Part shown: in pieces, positions 49,058 to 57,183 of the stretch
Layout: each line of letters opens with the position of its first letter
Position numbering within the stretch: position 1 is the first letter of the stretch
The notes under the pieces: model-generated
What the model saw: only the letters and a program-made list of their open reading frames with translations
Database searches by the model: none
What the model was told of the DNA's origin: nothing
From: Firmicutes bacterium UBA6806
GTDB taxonomy: Bacteria > Bacillota > Clostridia > Peptostreptococcales > Acidaminobacteraceae
Length of the DNA: 64,000 nucleotides
Assembly (NCBI GenBank): GCA_002452745.1
Contig: DKFC01000003.1
Location: forward strand, 62,001-126,000
Direction of reading: 5' to 3'
Position numbers and translations under genes: made by a program

Positions 49058-49570
49058 ATGGGATCAAGAATGGTTGTAAACGGTATTGACAAAACACATT
49101 ATGCACCTAACAGCAACATGACGCGTGCAGAATTCACAACTGCACTCGTAAGAGCGCTTGGGCTTTCAGCAGCCTCTAACAAATCACATTTTGAAGATAT
49201 TCGTTCTGAAGAATGGTATAATGAATATATTGAAACTGCATATGTCTATGGGCTTTTGTCAACTGATGATCTCGATTTTAGCCCAAATGAACTCATAACA
49301 AGGGAAGATGCAATTGTCATGATTGCCAATGCTATGAAGTACACTGAGATTAAGACATCTGTCTCTTCTTCAGAAGCTACAGCAATTAATCAAAGATACT
49401 CTGATCTAGATGAGGCCTCTTTATCAGCTCAGATAGCTATCAGAACTTGTATTAAAGCAGGTATCATAACTGGTAGAACAGAGACAACTCTCGAACCTGC
49501 TTCCCATATAACAAGAGCAGAAGTTGCGGTAATCATTGAAAAGCTGTTAAAGAAATCTAATTTAATCTAA
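49058..49570 (+). CDS. S-layer homology (SLH) protein, 5'-truncated remnant
   Basis: 170 residues consisting only of SLH repeats: the first is cut at its N-terminus (YAPNSNMTRAEFTTALVRAL), the second begins SHFEDIRSEEWYNEYIETAY and ends ITREDAIVMIANA, the third has YSDLDEASLSAQIAIRTC and ITRAEVAVIIEKLL. SLH repeats hold proteins to cell-wall polymer, normally at the end of a large exported protein, but no signal peptide or export domain is present. The frame is open for about 54 bases upstream of the ATG without a start or ribosome site, with coding-like residues AKDAINN. Best read as the 3' end of a deleted S-layer gene; translation doubtful. Confidence 0.75.
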   Translation: MGSRMVVNGIDKTHYAPNSNMTRAEFTTALVRALGLSAASNKSHFEDIRSEEWYNEYIETAYVYGLLSTDDLDFSPNELITREDAIVMIANAMKYTEIKTSVSSSEATAINQRYSDLDEASLSAQIAIRTCIKAGIITGRTETTLEPASHITRAEVAVIIEKLLKKSNLI

Positions 49571-49686
49571 CTATCTCTCAAATTTGCGATGCTCTCCACA
49601 GAACACATTTCAAAACAGGTTCTATAAATTTATGGATTGCACTCGTTGATTTAGGGTAGAAAATAAAAAAAAGTGGAGGTAGAACT

Positions 49687-50136
49687 ATGTTTAGATATGG
49701 ACGTAAATTGGACGAAGAAAGACAATACTATGAAGAATTATTGGCAAGATCAGAACAACGCCAAACCACTAATCTTATCGTCGGTTTGATTGTTGGTGCA
49801 GCGGCGGGATATTGTGCAAAAAAATATGTTGTTCCCAAACTAGCCGAAATTGAATATAAAGAAAAATTGGATCAAGAAACTGAAGCGCTTAAAGAAAGAT
49901 TTAATGATCTTAAGTATTCAGTTCTCTCGTTAAAAGATAAAATTCATTTTCCAGGGTGTTGCTGTGATGAAGACTATGAAATGACTTGCTGTTGTGGCGA
50001 CGAATGTGACGACGAAACATGCTGCGACGATGATTGCTGTGAAGAAAAAACAGGTTGCTGTAATGAAGAAGCAGTCGAAGAAACTGAGGATGAATCTTCT
50101 GAAGATGAGAGTGAAGAAGAAACCGAAGAAAAATAG
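49687..50136 (+). CDS. Small membrane protein with acidic cysteine-cluster tail
   Basis: 149 residues, GGAGG before the start. Order: charged N-terminus with EERQYYEELLARSEQRQ, one membrane segment (LIVGLIVGAAAGYCAKK, about residues 30-46), a helical linker, then a tail of 13 cysteines in CCC, CCC, C, CC, CC, CC blocks with Asp/Glu between them (about 97-130), and a final run of Glu/Asp/Ser. This resembles metallothionein-type metal binding, but no family is recognised. Plus-strand gene with its own terminator; neighbours give no hint of function. Confidence 0.7.
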   Translation: MFRYGRKLDEERQYYEELLARSEQRQTTNLIVGLIVGAAAGYCAKKYVVPKLAEIEYKEKLDQETEALKERFNDLKYSVLSLKDKIHFPGCCCDEDYEMTCCCGDECDDETCCDDDCCEEKTGCCNEEAVEETEDESSEDESEEETEEK

Positions 50137-50168
50137 ACTTCCTATAAGTCATTGATGTAAAGAACAAA

Positions 50169-50207
50169 AACGCCACTGGCTATCTCTTGCCAGTGGCGTT
50201 CTATTTT
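50169..50207. terminator. Bidirectional intrinsic terminator
   Basis: Twelve-base-pair stem AACGCCACTGGC / GCCAGTGGCGTT with an eight-base loop. On the plus strand CTATTTT follows; on the minus strand GTTTTTGTTCTTT follows. It separates the cysteine-cluster gene from the converging minus-strand gene at 50286. Confidence 0.9.
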
Positions 50208-50285
50208 AAATACTATATCTCTTAAAATTTTGAATATCAACCGCTTCAAAGAAAATCAACTCGCAATTGCATTTAAACAACAAGC

Positions 50286-50696
50286 CTATGGGGTTTTCAC
50301 ACTAATATTTAAATTACAATCCTCATCCACAGACTCAATATAAACAAAAATATTCTCATAGTACCTATCTATATATCCCAATAGATTATACGTTTCTGAA
50401 CGATTTTCATTGACAACGTGTCTCATGTTTAAAGCATTTTCATTGAAGTTTCCCATATTATATTGGAATTCAACAATTTCATACGGTTCTATACGTGGAA
50501 TCGTATAATCTCTGCCAACATTTGACGCAATAATCAGATTCTCTATTTCCTCATTAGAATCATTCCTTATTGTGATTTTGGTTGTAGACTCTTTTAAAAA
50601 ACTGAGAGCACAAAAACAGATGACGCCAAACACCGTTAAACCCCAAAAAATTTTAGTTGTTTTTTTAGCATTCTTCAGTACAGGACACCTCCCCAT
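50286..50696 (-). CDS. Hypothetical protein with one membrane segment
   Basis: 136 residues, one membrane segment (IFWGLTVFGVICFCALSFL, about 16-34) followed by an extracellular-type domain of about 100 residues (KITIRNDSNEEIENLIIASN, IPRIEPYEIVEFQYN) with beta character. No family recognised. Its start overlaps the rarA stop; GTG 50699 is an alternative and neither has a strong ribosome site. Last gene of the rtcB-gntR-rarA run, ending at the bidirectional terminator. Confidence 0.55.
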   Translation of the reverse strand: MGRCPVLKNAKKTTKIFWGLTVFGVICFCALSFLKESTTKITIRNDSNEEIENLIIASNVGRDYTIPRIEPYEIVEFQYNMGNFNENALNMRHVVNENRSETYNLLGYIDRYYENIFVYIESVDEDCNLNISVKTP

Positions 50697-52030
50697 CACT
50701 CCACCGAAAATTTCGTGCGATTCAAATAATCCACTATGATTTTTTCGTGGCCGTTTTGGCTCGGCCTATAATATCGTCTATCCTTGATTTCATCAGGAAG
50801 ATATTGCTGTTTTACATAGTGTCCTTCATAGGCATGTGGATAGGCATAACGGATAGACTTCTCATCTCCAGAATAATTTCTTTCCAGTTTGAGGGAAGTT
50901 CCATCCTTTAAATAATATGGAATCTTACCCGTTTCTCGATTTGCAATGTCCTCTAAAACTTCATCAATACCAACATAAGAGGCATTTGACTTAGGTGCAG
51001 ATGCAACATAAGTTGCCGCTTGCGCCAAGAGGATTCTACCTTCGGGCATTCCTATAAAATCAACTGCTTGGGCGGCATTATTTGCAACTACAAGTGCCAT
51101 GGGATCTGCATTTCCAACATCCTCTGACGCACAGATGACAATCCGCCTCGCAATAAACCTAGGATTCTCTCCACCATAAATCATCTTGCCCAGATAATAC
51201 AAAGCTGCATCAGGATCAGATCCTCTCATGCTCTTGATAAACGCTGACACGATATCATAGTGATTATCGCCATTTTTGTCATAATCCATGTATTTCATTT
51301 GAAGACATTCTTCAATCACTTCTGGCGTAATTTGAATTTTACCCAGCAAATCCTCTTGAGACAACACTGCTAATTCTAAGACATTGAGCGCACGACGGGC
51401 ATCTCCTGCCGCCATTTCAGCAATATACGCCAAGGTCTTATCATCAATTTCAATTTCATACATGCCAAGTCCGTTTTTCACATCTTCAAGTGCATGTCTT
51501 AAAATTTTTAAAATATGTTCACTCCCCAGTTTCTCCAGTCTAAAGACAGAGGATCTGGAGATAAGTGCTCCATTGACTTCAAAATAGGGATTTTCAGTGG
51601 TTGCCCCAATTAAAATAACCGTTCCATCTTCAACAAAAGGCAAAAGTGCATCTTGCTGACTCTTATTAAACCGATGAATTTCATCTATAAACAAGATCGT
51701 CCTCTTACCATAGAGGGAGAGGTTGTCTTTTGCAACTTGCACAGTGTCTCTTATGTCTTTTACACCAGATGTAACGGCATTTAGACTTATGAACTCCGAT
51801 TCCGTCTTCTTTGCAATAATTTTTGCCAAGGATGTCTTTCCACTTCCGGGTGGTCCATAGAGCAATATAGAACTCAGTCGATCCGACTGAATTAATTTGG
51901 AGAGCAGTCGTCCCTCTCCGATGATTTTTTCCTGTCCAAAAAAGCTCTCAAGCGTTTCCGGCTTCATTCTCTCTGCCAGCGGGGCTTGCTTTTCCAGCTT
52001 TTCCTTGGCCATTAAGTCAAATAAATCCAT
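50696..52030 (-). CDS. rarA: Replication-associated recombination protein RarA (AAA ATPase)
   Basis: 444 residues. Walker A GPPGSGKTSLAKIIA (about 59-73), Walker B FIDEIHRFNKSQQDALLP, sensor 1 ATTENPYFEVN, sensor 2 GDARRALNVLELAV, then the MgsA_C/DUF2075-like C-terminal domain with YLGKMIYGGENPRFIARRIVI. Works at stalled replication forks. The start abuts the gntR stop. Do not confuse with methylglyoxal synthase, which is a separate gene here. Confidence 0.95.
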   Translation of the reverse strand: MDLFDLMAKEKLEKQAPLAERMKPETLESFFGQEKIIGEGRLLSKLIQSDRLSSILLYGPPGSGKTSLAKIIAKKTESEFISLNAVTSGVKDIRDTVQVAKDNLSLYGKRTILFIDEIHRFNKSQQDALLPFVEDGTVILIGATTENPYFEVNGALISRSSVFRLEKLGSEHILKILRHALEDVKNGLGMYEIEIDDKTLAYIAEMAAGDARRALNVLELAVLSQEDLLGKIQITPEVIEECLQMKYMDYDKNGDNHYDIVSAFIKSMRGSDPDAALYYLGKMIYGGENPRFIARRIVICASEDVGNADPMALVVANNAAQAVDFIGMPEGRILLAQAATYVASAPKSNASYVGIDEVLEDIANRETGKIPYYLKDGTSLKLERNYSGDEKSIRYAYPHAYEGHYVKQQYLPDEIKDRRYYRPSQNGHEKIIVDYLNRTKFSVE

Positions 52031-52690
52031 TTATATCCCCTTTTCAATAATCCACTCTATCATACTGTTGAAGCGTTGTTTCAAACCATCTATATTCCTT
52101 TGTTCCAAAGCTGTCAACCAATGTTCATAAAGTTCTCTCAACACGGGATCTGATTTTAATGCTTTTTTACATAGATAATCTGTCAGGAGCTCATAAGTCA
52201 CAATCAGCATTCTAAAACTAAACTGATCGTCAAGCCTAAGTGAAACTGACTGAGCAATTTTCCCAATGGACTCGAAGTATTTTTCTGCGTGAACTTCATC
52301 ATCACTCACCAGACGATACTGCCTCAAAAGAGCTTGAACATCTCCCGTGGAAAATACTTTTAGCCTTGTGAAAGCCTGATACGATTGAAACTGAACTGTG
52401 GTCAACATCGCATTTGGATTTGCATCAATACACATAAAATCGCTGCCCAAAGGGTCTTTTGCAAGTCCTGGCACCTCAGAGACAAACGTCCCAATACCCC
52501 TTCGGACTTCCAGAACATTCCTACTTGCAAGCGTTTTAATTGCCTCTCTCAACGTTGCCCTGGAAATATTGAGTTCTTGCGAAAGCTGTAATTCATTGGG
52601 CATCTTATCGCCGGGTTTAAAATACCCCTTTGCAATGAGCCCGACGATATTTTCGACTATTTTTTCCGATAATAGCTTTTTCTGATACAT
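52031..52690 (-). CDS. FadR-subfamily GntR transcriptional regulator
   Basis: 219 residues from ATG 52690, after GCAGGAGCG. N-terminal winged helix: IVGLIAKGYFKPGDKMPNELQLSQELNISRATLREAIKTLASRNVLEVRRGIGTFV; the C-terminal FCD-type all-helical ligand domain is short and diverged. Its ligand is unknown. It lies 14 bases after rtcB and directly before rarA; it could control this set, though no operator was recognised. Confidence 0.88.
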   Translation of the reverse strand: MYQKKLLSEKIVENIVGLIAKGYFKPGDKMPNELQLSQELNISRATLREAIKTLASRNVLEVRRGIGTFVSEVPGLAKDPLGSDFMCIDANPNAMLTTVQFQSYQAFTRLKVFSTGDVQALLRQYRLVSDDEVHAEKYFESIGKIAQSVSLRLDDQFSFRMLIVTYELLTDYLCKKALKSDPVLRELYEHWLTALEQRNIDGLKQRFNSMIEWIIEKGI

Positions 52691-52703
52691 AAACGCTCCT
52701 GCT

Positions 52704-53927
52704 TCAATCCGCTTTAAAATTGTATAGTGGTCGTATGATTTCAACAACGTCCACTGTCTCCTCAATATTCTTTAAAATGAGTTCCATCGGTTTATAGGCC
52801 ATTGGACTCTCATCTAGGGTTCGCTCATTGACACTACTCGTATAAATACCACTCATGCTCTCTTTATAGGCTTCAATTGACAGTGTTTCAAGCGCTGTCT
52901 TTCGGCTCAGCATCCGTCCCGCACCATGGGGAGCAGAACAGTTATATTCCGAATTTCCCTTGCCTATGGCTAAAATAGAACCATCTCGCATATTAATCGG
53001 AATAATCAGTTGCTCTCCAAGACCAGCTCTGACAGCTCCTTTTCGAATAATCTCATCTTCAAAATCAATATAGTTATGAACCGTTTCAAACGTCTCTAGG
53101 TTTTGAATTTCAAGACTCAAAAATCGGCAGACATTCTCGGCAATAAGCCGTCTGTTCATAGATGCATATCGCTGTGCAACCTTCATATCCCTTAAATAGT
53201 CTTCTCGATCTCCGCCTTCTAAAAAAGACATGAGACCGCTCACATGATACGGCATTAGCAAGGCTTCATATTCCCTTTCAATCTGTGCTATAGTTGTCTT
53301 ATCCCTCTTCTTAGCCGCTTTGACGGCTTGAAGACGTGCTGCCTTCAACTTCTTCTTTTTTCGCTCGCAGTAATGAGCGGCTTTTCTCATGTAATGCTCT
53401 GCCACCTGATGTCCAAAATTTCTGCTACCGCTGTGAACAACTAAATAACGTTGATTATTCACACCTTGATTCACTTCTATGAAATGGTTTCCGCTTCCCA
53501 ATGTACCAAGTGACTTCAAATGGCGTATTGAATCGCTATTTGTCAGTTGGCTAACGCGTTTGACTTCCTCAACAAATGCTTCATCAACAGCAGTGCACAC
53601 TTCATCATGAATTTGGTTTCCACTTGGGATATTAGCCCTAATATGGGCATCAAGCGCCCCAAAGTCGAGCTCAACGGGGCCAAGATTCACCACATACATT
53701 CCACAGCCGATATCGACACCAATGAGACTTGGGATAATCACCTCTGAAAGCTCTGCTGTGAACCCTATAACACACCCCTTTCCAAGATGACAATCCGGCA
53801 TAACCCTTATCTTCCGCTCTCTGAATACGTACAAATCACAGACTGCCCTTATCTGTTTTATGGCTTCGTCTTCGATATCATCGCAATAAACAATTGCTTG
53901 ATTGAACTTGCCATTTACTTCTATCAT
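52704..53927 (-). CDS. rtcB: RNA ligase RtcB family protein
   Basis: 407 residues from ATG 53927; ATG 53942 upstream is within GGGAAGTGATT, the likely ribosome site. Mn-binding and GMP-acceptor motifs: PDCHLGKGCVIGFTA, GVDIGCGMYVV (Cys ligand), GTLGSGNHFIEV, VVHSGSRNFGHQ and the guanylylated histidine in CSAPHGAGRMLSR. Seals 2',3'-cyclic phosphate and 5'-OH RNA ends. It is not paired with RtcA or archease. In an accessory region, it may serve tRNA repair after nuclease damage. Confidence 0.93.
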   Translation of the reverse strand: MIEVNGKFNQAIVYCDDIEDEAIKQIRAVCDLYVFRERKIRVMPDCHLGKGCVIGFTAELSEVIIPSLIGVDIGCGMYVVNLGPVELDFGALDAHIRANIPSGNQIHDEVCTAVDEAFVEEVKRVSQLTNSDSIRHLKSLGTLGSGNHFIEVNQGVNNQRYLVVHSGSRNFGHQVAEHYMRKAAHYCERKKKKLKAARLQAVKAAKKRDKTTIAQIEREYEALLMPYHVSGLMSFLEGGDREDYLRDMKVAQRYASMNRRLIAENVCRFLSLEIQNLETFETVHNYIDFEDEIIRKGAVRAGLGEQLIIPINMRDGSILAIGKGNSEYNCSAPHGAGRMLSRKTALETLSIEAYKESMSGIYTSSVNERTLDESPMAYKPMELILKNIEETVDVVEIIRPLYNFKAD

Positions 53928-54038
53928 AAAATCACTTCCCATGAATTGTGCTTTAAAAATGACTCAATTATTAAAATGATTGTCCAAATATTCTAACTTA
54001 ATGGTAACACATTCCCCTTATAAATAGAACAAACTTTC

Positions 54039-54065
54039 TAAAGTTTTTTGGAATCCTGCCGATAA
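54039..54065 (+). promoter_or_regulatory. Sigma-28 (SigD/FliA)-type promoter
   Basis: TAAA (54039-54042), a 15-base spacer and GCCGATAA (54058-54065): an exact match to the TAAA-N15-GCCGATAA consensus, 50 bases before the start of the plus-strand gene at 54115. Confidence 0.85.
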
Positions 54066-54114
54066 ATCTATTGCAATGTAAAAGGATGCTTATTATTTCA
54101 AGGAGGGAATGATT

Positions 54115-54744
54115 ATGGGAATCCAAAATATCCAAACCAATTACTATGCGTATACCAAAACAGAGAATCTCAAGGCCAAAGTCAAGGAAGATGGGGTCGT
54201 TTCAGCGCAAGTCAGCTATGAAAGTCAAGAAAGCCAACTCTACATATCAGATTCACTAACCGTCGGAACATCTGCCGCCATTGACACTGCCGCTGAAAAG
54301 AAACTCTATAAATTTGATGCTCAAACCATCGCCGCGATGAAGAAGGAGCTTTCCGAAAAAAGCGATTCATTTAAAGAGATGGTTCGTGGCATGTTGGAAA
54401 AACAAGGACTCAACGTCGAAATAATTTTAAAGAGGCTAGAACATGGGGAAAGCGTCAACGTCAAAGTTGATGAGGAAAGCAGAAAGAAAGCAGAAGAAGC
54501 CATTTCTGAAGACGGCTTTTGGGGCGTAAAACAAACATCGGAGCGTATCCTTAATTTTGCCAAAGCCCTTGGAAATAGCAATCCTGAAATGGTATCCAAA
54601 CTCAGAGACAGCTTTAAAGAAGGCTACGAACAAGCCAAAGAGGCATTTGGTGGAGAACTTCCTGAAATCAGTCAAAGAACATATGATGCCGTTATGAAAG
54701 GCTTTGATGAATGGGCAGAAGAAGGCAATCCACAAAGCGAATGA
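54115..54744 (+). CDS. Conserved hypothetical protein behind a motility-type promoter
   Basis: 209 residues from ATG 54115, which has GGAGGGAATGATT before it; ATG 54109 would leave no spacing. N-terminus GIQNIQTNYYAYTKTENL and a helical, charged remainder with SDSFKEMVRGMLEKQG, EDGFWGVKQTSERILNFAKAL and ISQRTYDAVMKGFDEWAE. No signal peptide or membrane segment. I recall similar proteins in clostridia but no function. The perfect sigma-28 promoter places it in the flagellar/chemotaxis regulon by inference. Confidence 0.75.
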   Translation: MGIQNIQTNYYAYTKTENLKAKVKEDGVVSAQVSYESQESQLYISDSLTVGTSAAIDTAAEKKLYKFDAQTIAAMKKELSEKSDSFKEMVRGMLEKQGLNVEIILKRLEHGESVNVKVDEESRKKAEEAISEDGFWGVKQTSERILNFAKALGNSNPEMVSKLRDSFKEGYEQAKEAFGGELPEISQRTYDAVMKGFDEWAEEGNPQSE

Positions 54745-54785
54745 CAAAATACAGAAATCTGCCATGTGCATAATCTAGAAAAGAA

Positions 54786-54818
54786 GGGAGTCCTCATTCT
54801 GAGGCACTCCCTGTTTTT
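54786..54818. terminator. Bidirectional terminator between 54115 gene and response regulator
   Basis: GGGAGT..CCTCA / TGAGG..ACTCCC stem with a three-base core, followed on the plus strand by GTTTTTATT and on the minus strand by TTCTTTTC. The minus-strand arm overlaps the response regulator stop codon. Confidence 0.85.
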
Positions 54819-55933
54819 ATTGCCATCGTATCTGGCGTTTTTTCCTTGGCAACTATGATTACAGACACGTGATACTCACCATTATGGGGTGTAATTTCTG
54901 AAATGCCGCCAACGCATTTGACGATGATGTTGATAAACTGCCCATATTCCTCTAAAAAATACTTCATCCGACTAGATTCAGGGCAGACAATTTTAAAAAT
55001 AATCACATTTTTTTCATTGGATTTATCACCTCTGATGACCATCTGACGAACGAATGAATCATGTGTGTTGATGTTTTCTATAATCTCTCCAATCAGACCT
55101 GTAAACTGCTTGAAATTGTCATAATAAGTGACGCCACCCTCAGGCTCTTGTATTTCCAGTACATCTGCAAGCTGATAATTCTTCACGATGAAATCCTTTA
55201 TATTGTAGAGGTCAAATGCCCTCAAAGAATATTTTGAATAGTCAAATACCTTGTTGATATAATTCATCCGAATATTCATCTTGTGCATAAGTCCTGCAAT
55301 CATCTTCTCTTTGTCATATGAGGTTATGATGATTTGACTCTCATCAATGTCTGCATACATATTCAGATCCTTAGAGAACTTTCTCAAATCCTCTGTGGTC
55401 AGCAGATGATGATAATTGATGGTCTTGATAATCTCCTCGTAGAGCTTTAAAAAATAATCCACTTTTTCATAGCCCTCTGATAGCAACTTCTGGTAGAGTT
55501 CGTTTTTGAGTTCAAGAGATTTCCCCTTGGAATCCTTATTTTTTCTCTCATGATATATTTCAATTGCCTCTCGTATATAGACTTTGAGTTCAGCTTCCAA
55601 ATCCCAAGGCTTGGTGAGAAATTTAAAGATATCTATTTTATTCACTGTTACTAAAATCTGAGTCAATTGTGTGTAACCTGTTAAGACAATCTTAACTGTC
55701 TCTGGGCTCACTTTATTGATGAACTCCAAGAGTTCAAGACCGTTCATTCCCGGCATTCTCATATCTGTAACAATAACCGCAATCTCTTCCGTTGCAAACA
55801 ACTCAATGGCGTTTTGAGCCGAATCCAAAAAGAGCTTTTCATAGGGTTCAGTTCTAAGTCCTCTATTCAGTGCTTTAAGAATTTCAACTTCATCATCGAC
55901 AATCAATACCTTGTACTGGCTATAATCCACCAT
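54794..55933 (-). CDS. Response regulator with degenerate kinase-like C-terminus
   Basis: 379 residues. Receiver domain 1-125 with phospho-acceptor Asp in VIVTDMRMPGMNG (about 57), VLIVDDEVEILKAL at the start and FLTKPWDLEAEL at the end. Residues 160-379 resemble a worn histidine kinase: LMHKMNIRMNYINKV where a HisKA H-box would be, IIENINTHDSF as an N-box-like stretch, and HVSVIIVAKE as a last strand. No ATP-binding G boxes are clear, so it is probably a binding platform and not an enzyme. It follows the HDOD regulator by 11 bases and ends the three-gene set. Confidence 0.82.
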   Translation of the reverse strand: MVDYSQYKVLIVDDEVEILKALNRGLRTEPYEKLFLDSAQNAIELFATEEIAVIVTDMRMPGMNGLELLEFINKVSPETVKIVLTGYTQLTQILVTVNKIDIFKFLTKPWDLEAELKVYIREAIEIYHERKNKDSKGKSLELKNELYQKLLSEGYEKVDYFLKLYEEIIKTINYHHLLTTEDLRKFSKDLNMYADIDESQIIITSYDKEKMIAGLMHKMNIRMNYINKVFDYSKYSLRAFDLYNIKDFIVKNYQLADVLEIQEPEGGVTYYDNFKQFTGLIGEIIENINTHDSFVRQMVIRGDKSNEKNVIIFKIVCPESSRMKYFLEEYGQFINIIVKCVGGISEITPHNGEYHVSVIIVAKEKTPDTMAIKTGSASE

Positions 55934-55944
55934 ATTATCCTCCC

Positions 55945-57108
55945 CTATGCCTCTATTTTATATTTCTCTATTAGCGGCTGCAAAAATTTTGAATCTACTT
56001 TTAAAATGTCCATTGCCGACAATATGTCAGGTCGCATGACTTCCAGCTCACCTGATTCAACAGTGGATGCCAGTGTCACCATGGCAACCAACTCCTTGTG
56101 AATAACTTTTTCATCGTCTGGCTTATGGTGGTACATACAAACTTCTATCAATTCCACTGGAAAGGCCCACCAGTTTAGAAAATAACCCCCGAGTACAGAA
56201 TGATCCATGTTGAACCTAGCTCTTTCTCGTTTCAATATATTGTCATACGCCGATTTTTGACACAAAATCTCCTTGTAGTACTGATCCTCAAACAATTGCA
56301 ACATGATGATTTTGCCAATATCGTGAATTAGCCCTGCCGTTCCAATCAAAGGCGGCACTTTTTTCTTGTACAGCAATTCATAAAGATCATGAAACACATT
56401 GTTCGTCCTGGCCGAATGCTCCCAGATAAACTTGCTGTTGTTGAAAAGTGTGGACTTCATCTGAGACAATTCATATGACAGGATAATCTGCTTTAAATTG
56501 TTGAGCCCTATGTACATGACCGCTTGTTGAAGATTTCCCGTCTTGGCCTGATAAAATGCCGAATTGGCAAGCCTTAAAATGTTGGAGGTCATCGCTGGAT
56601 CTTCTTCAATAATGGCACAAATTTCCTCGATGCTCTTATCCTTTTGAATCAGGAGATTTACTTTATCAAATAGCTTTGGCAATGTCTTGACACTGTCAAA
56701 ACCCTGAACTTTTTCAAAAAGATTCACTTGTTCGAACTCATCTTCAAGTGAAAAAATTTTTCTTATGTTTGTGATGAACTCTTCGTTGTTCCACGGTTTA
56801 TAAAAATACTGCTTTGCGAGGTTTTTGCTAACTGCTTCTGTAATGCTGTTAACCGACGCATATCCGCTAAGGGCAACTCGTATGGTCTTTGGAGAGGCTT
56901 CTTTAAAGAGTTTAAGCACCCTGATGCCATCAAATTCAGGCATTCTTATATCCGTCACCAACATGTCGAGAAAATCCAAAGACAATAGAATCTTCACGGC
57001 CTCACTTATATTCTCGGCGTAATAGCACTCGTATTCCAAGTTTCTAAAGAGTCTTTTCAGGGATCTCAGTATATTCGATTCATCATCTAAGAATAAAATT
57101 TTTCTCAT
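55945..57108 (-). CDS. Response regulator with HDOD domain
   Basis: 387 residues. Receiver 1-120 (ILFLDDESNILRSLKRLF; phospho-Asp in LVTDIRMPEFDG), then an HDOD domain (about 140-330) with AMTSNILRLANSAFYQAKTG, AVMYIGLNNLKQIILSYEL and LIHDIGKIIMLQLF where the HD residues are kept as HDIGK. Such proteins may bind nucleotides or regulate other enzymes; true phosphodiesterase activity is uncertain. Lies 75 bases after the histidine kinase gene, likely its output partner. Confidence 0.9.
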   Translation of the reverse strand: MRKILFLDDESNILRSLKRLFRNLEYECYYAENISEAVKILLSLDFLDMLVTDIRMPEFDGIRVLKLFKEASPKTIRVALSGYASVNSITEAVSKNLAKQYFYKPWNNEEFITNIRKIFSLEDEFEQVNLFEKVQGFDSVKTLPKLFDKVNLLIQKDKSIEEICAIIEEDPAMTSNILRLANSAFYQAKTGNLQQAVMYIGLNNLKQIILSYELSQMKSTLFNNSKFIWEHSARTNNVFHDLYELLYKKKVPPLIGTAGLIHDIGKIIMLQLFEDQYYKEILCQKSAYDNILKRERARFNMDHSVLGGYFLNWWAFPVELIEVCMYHHKPDDEKVIHKELVAMVTLASTVESGELEVMRPDILSAMDILKVDSKFLQPLIEKYKIEA

Positions 57109-57183
57109 ACGTCCCTCCTAACTTCCACTTTTATATTATATCAAATCACTTTCATAAAAGGCACTGCTTTCATAAGATAGCAC

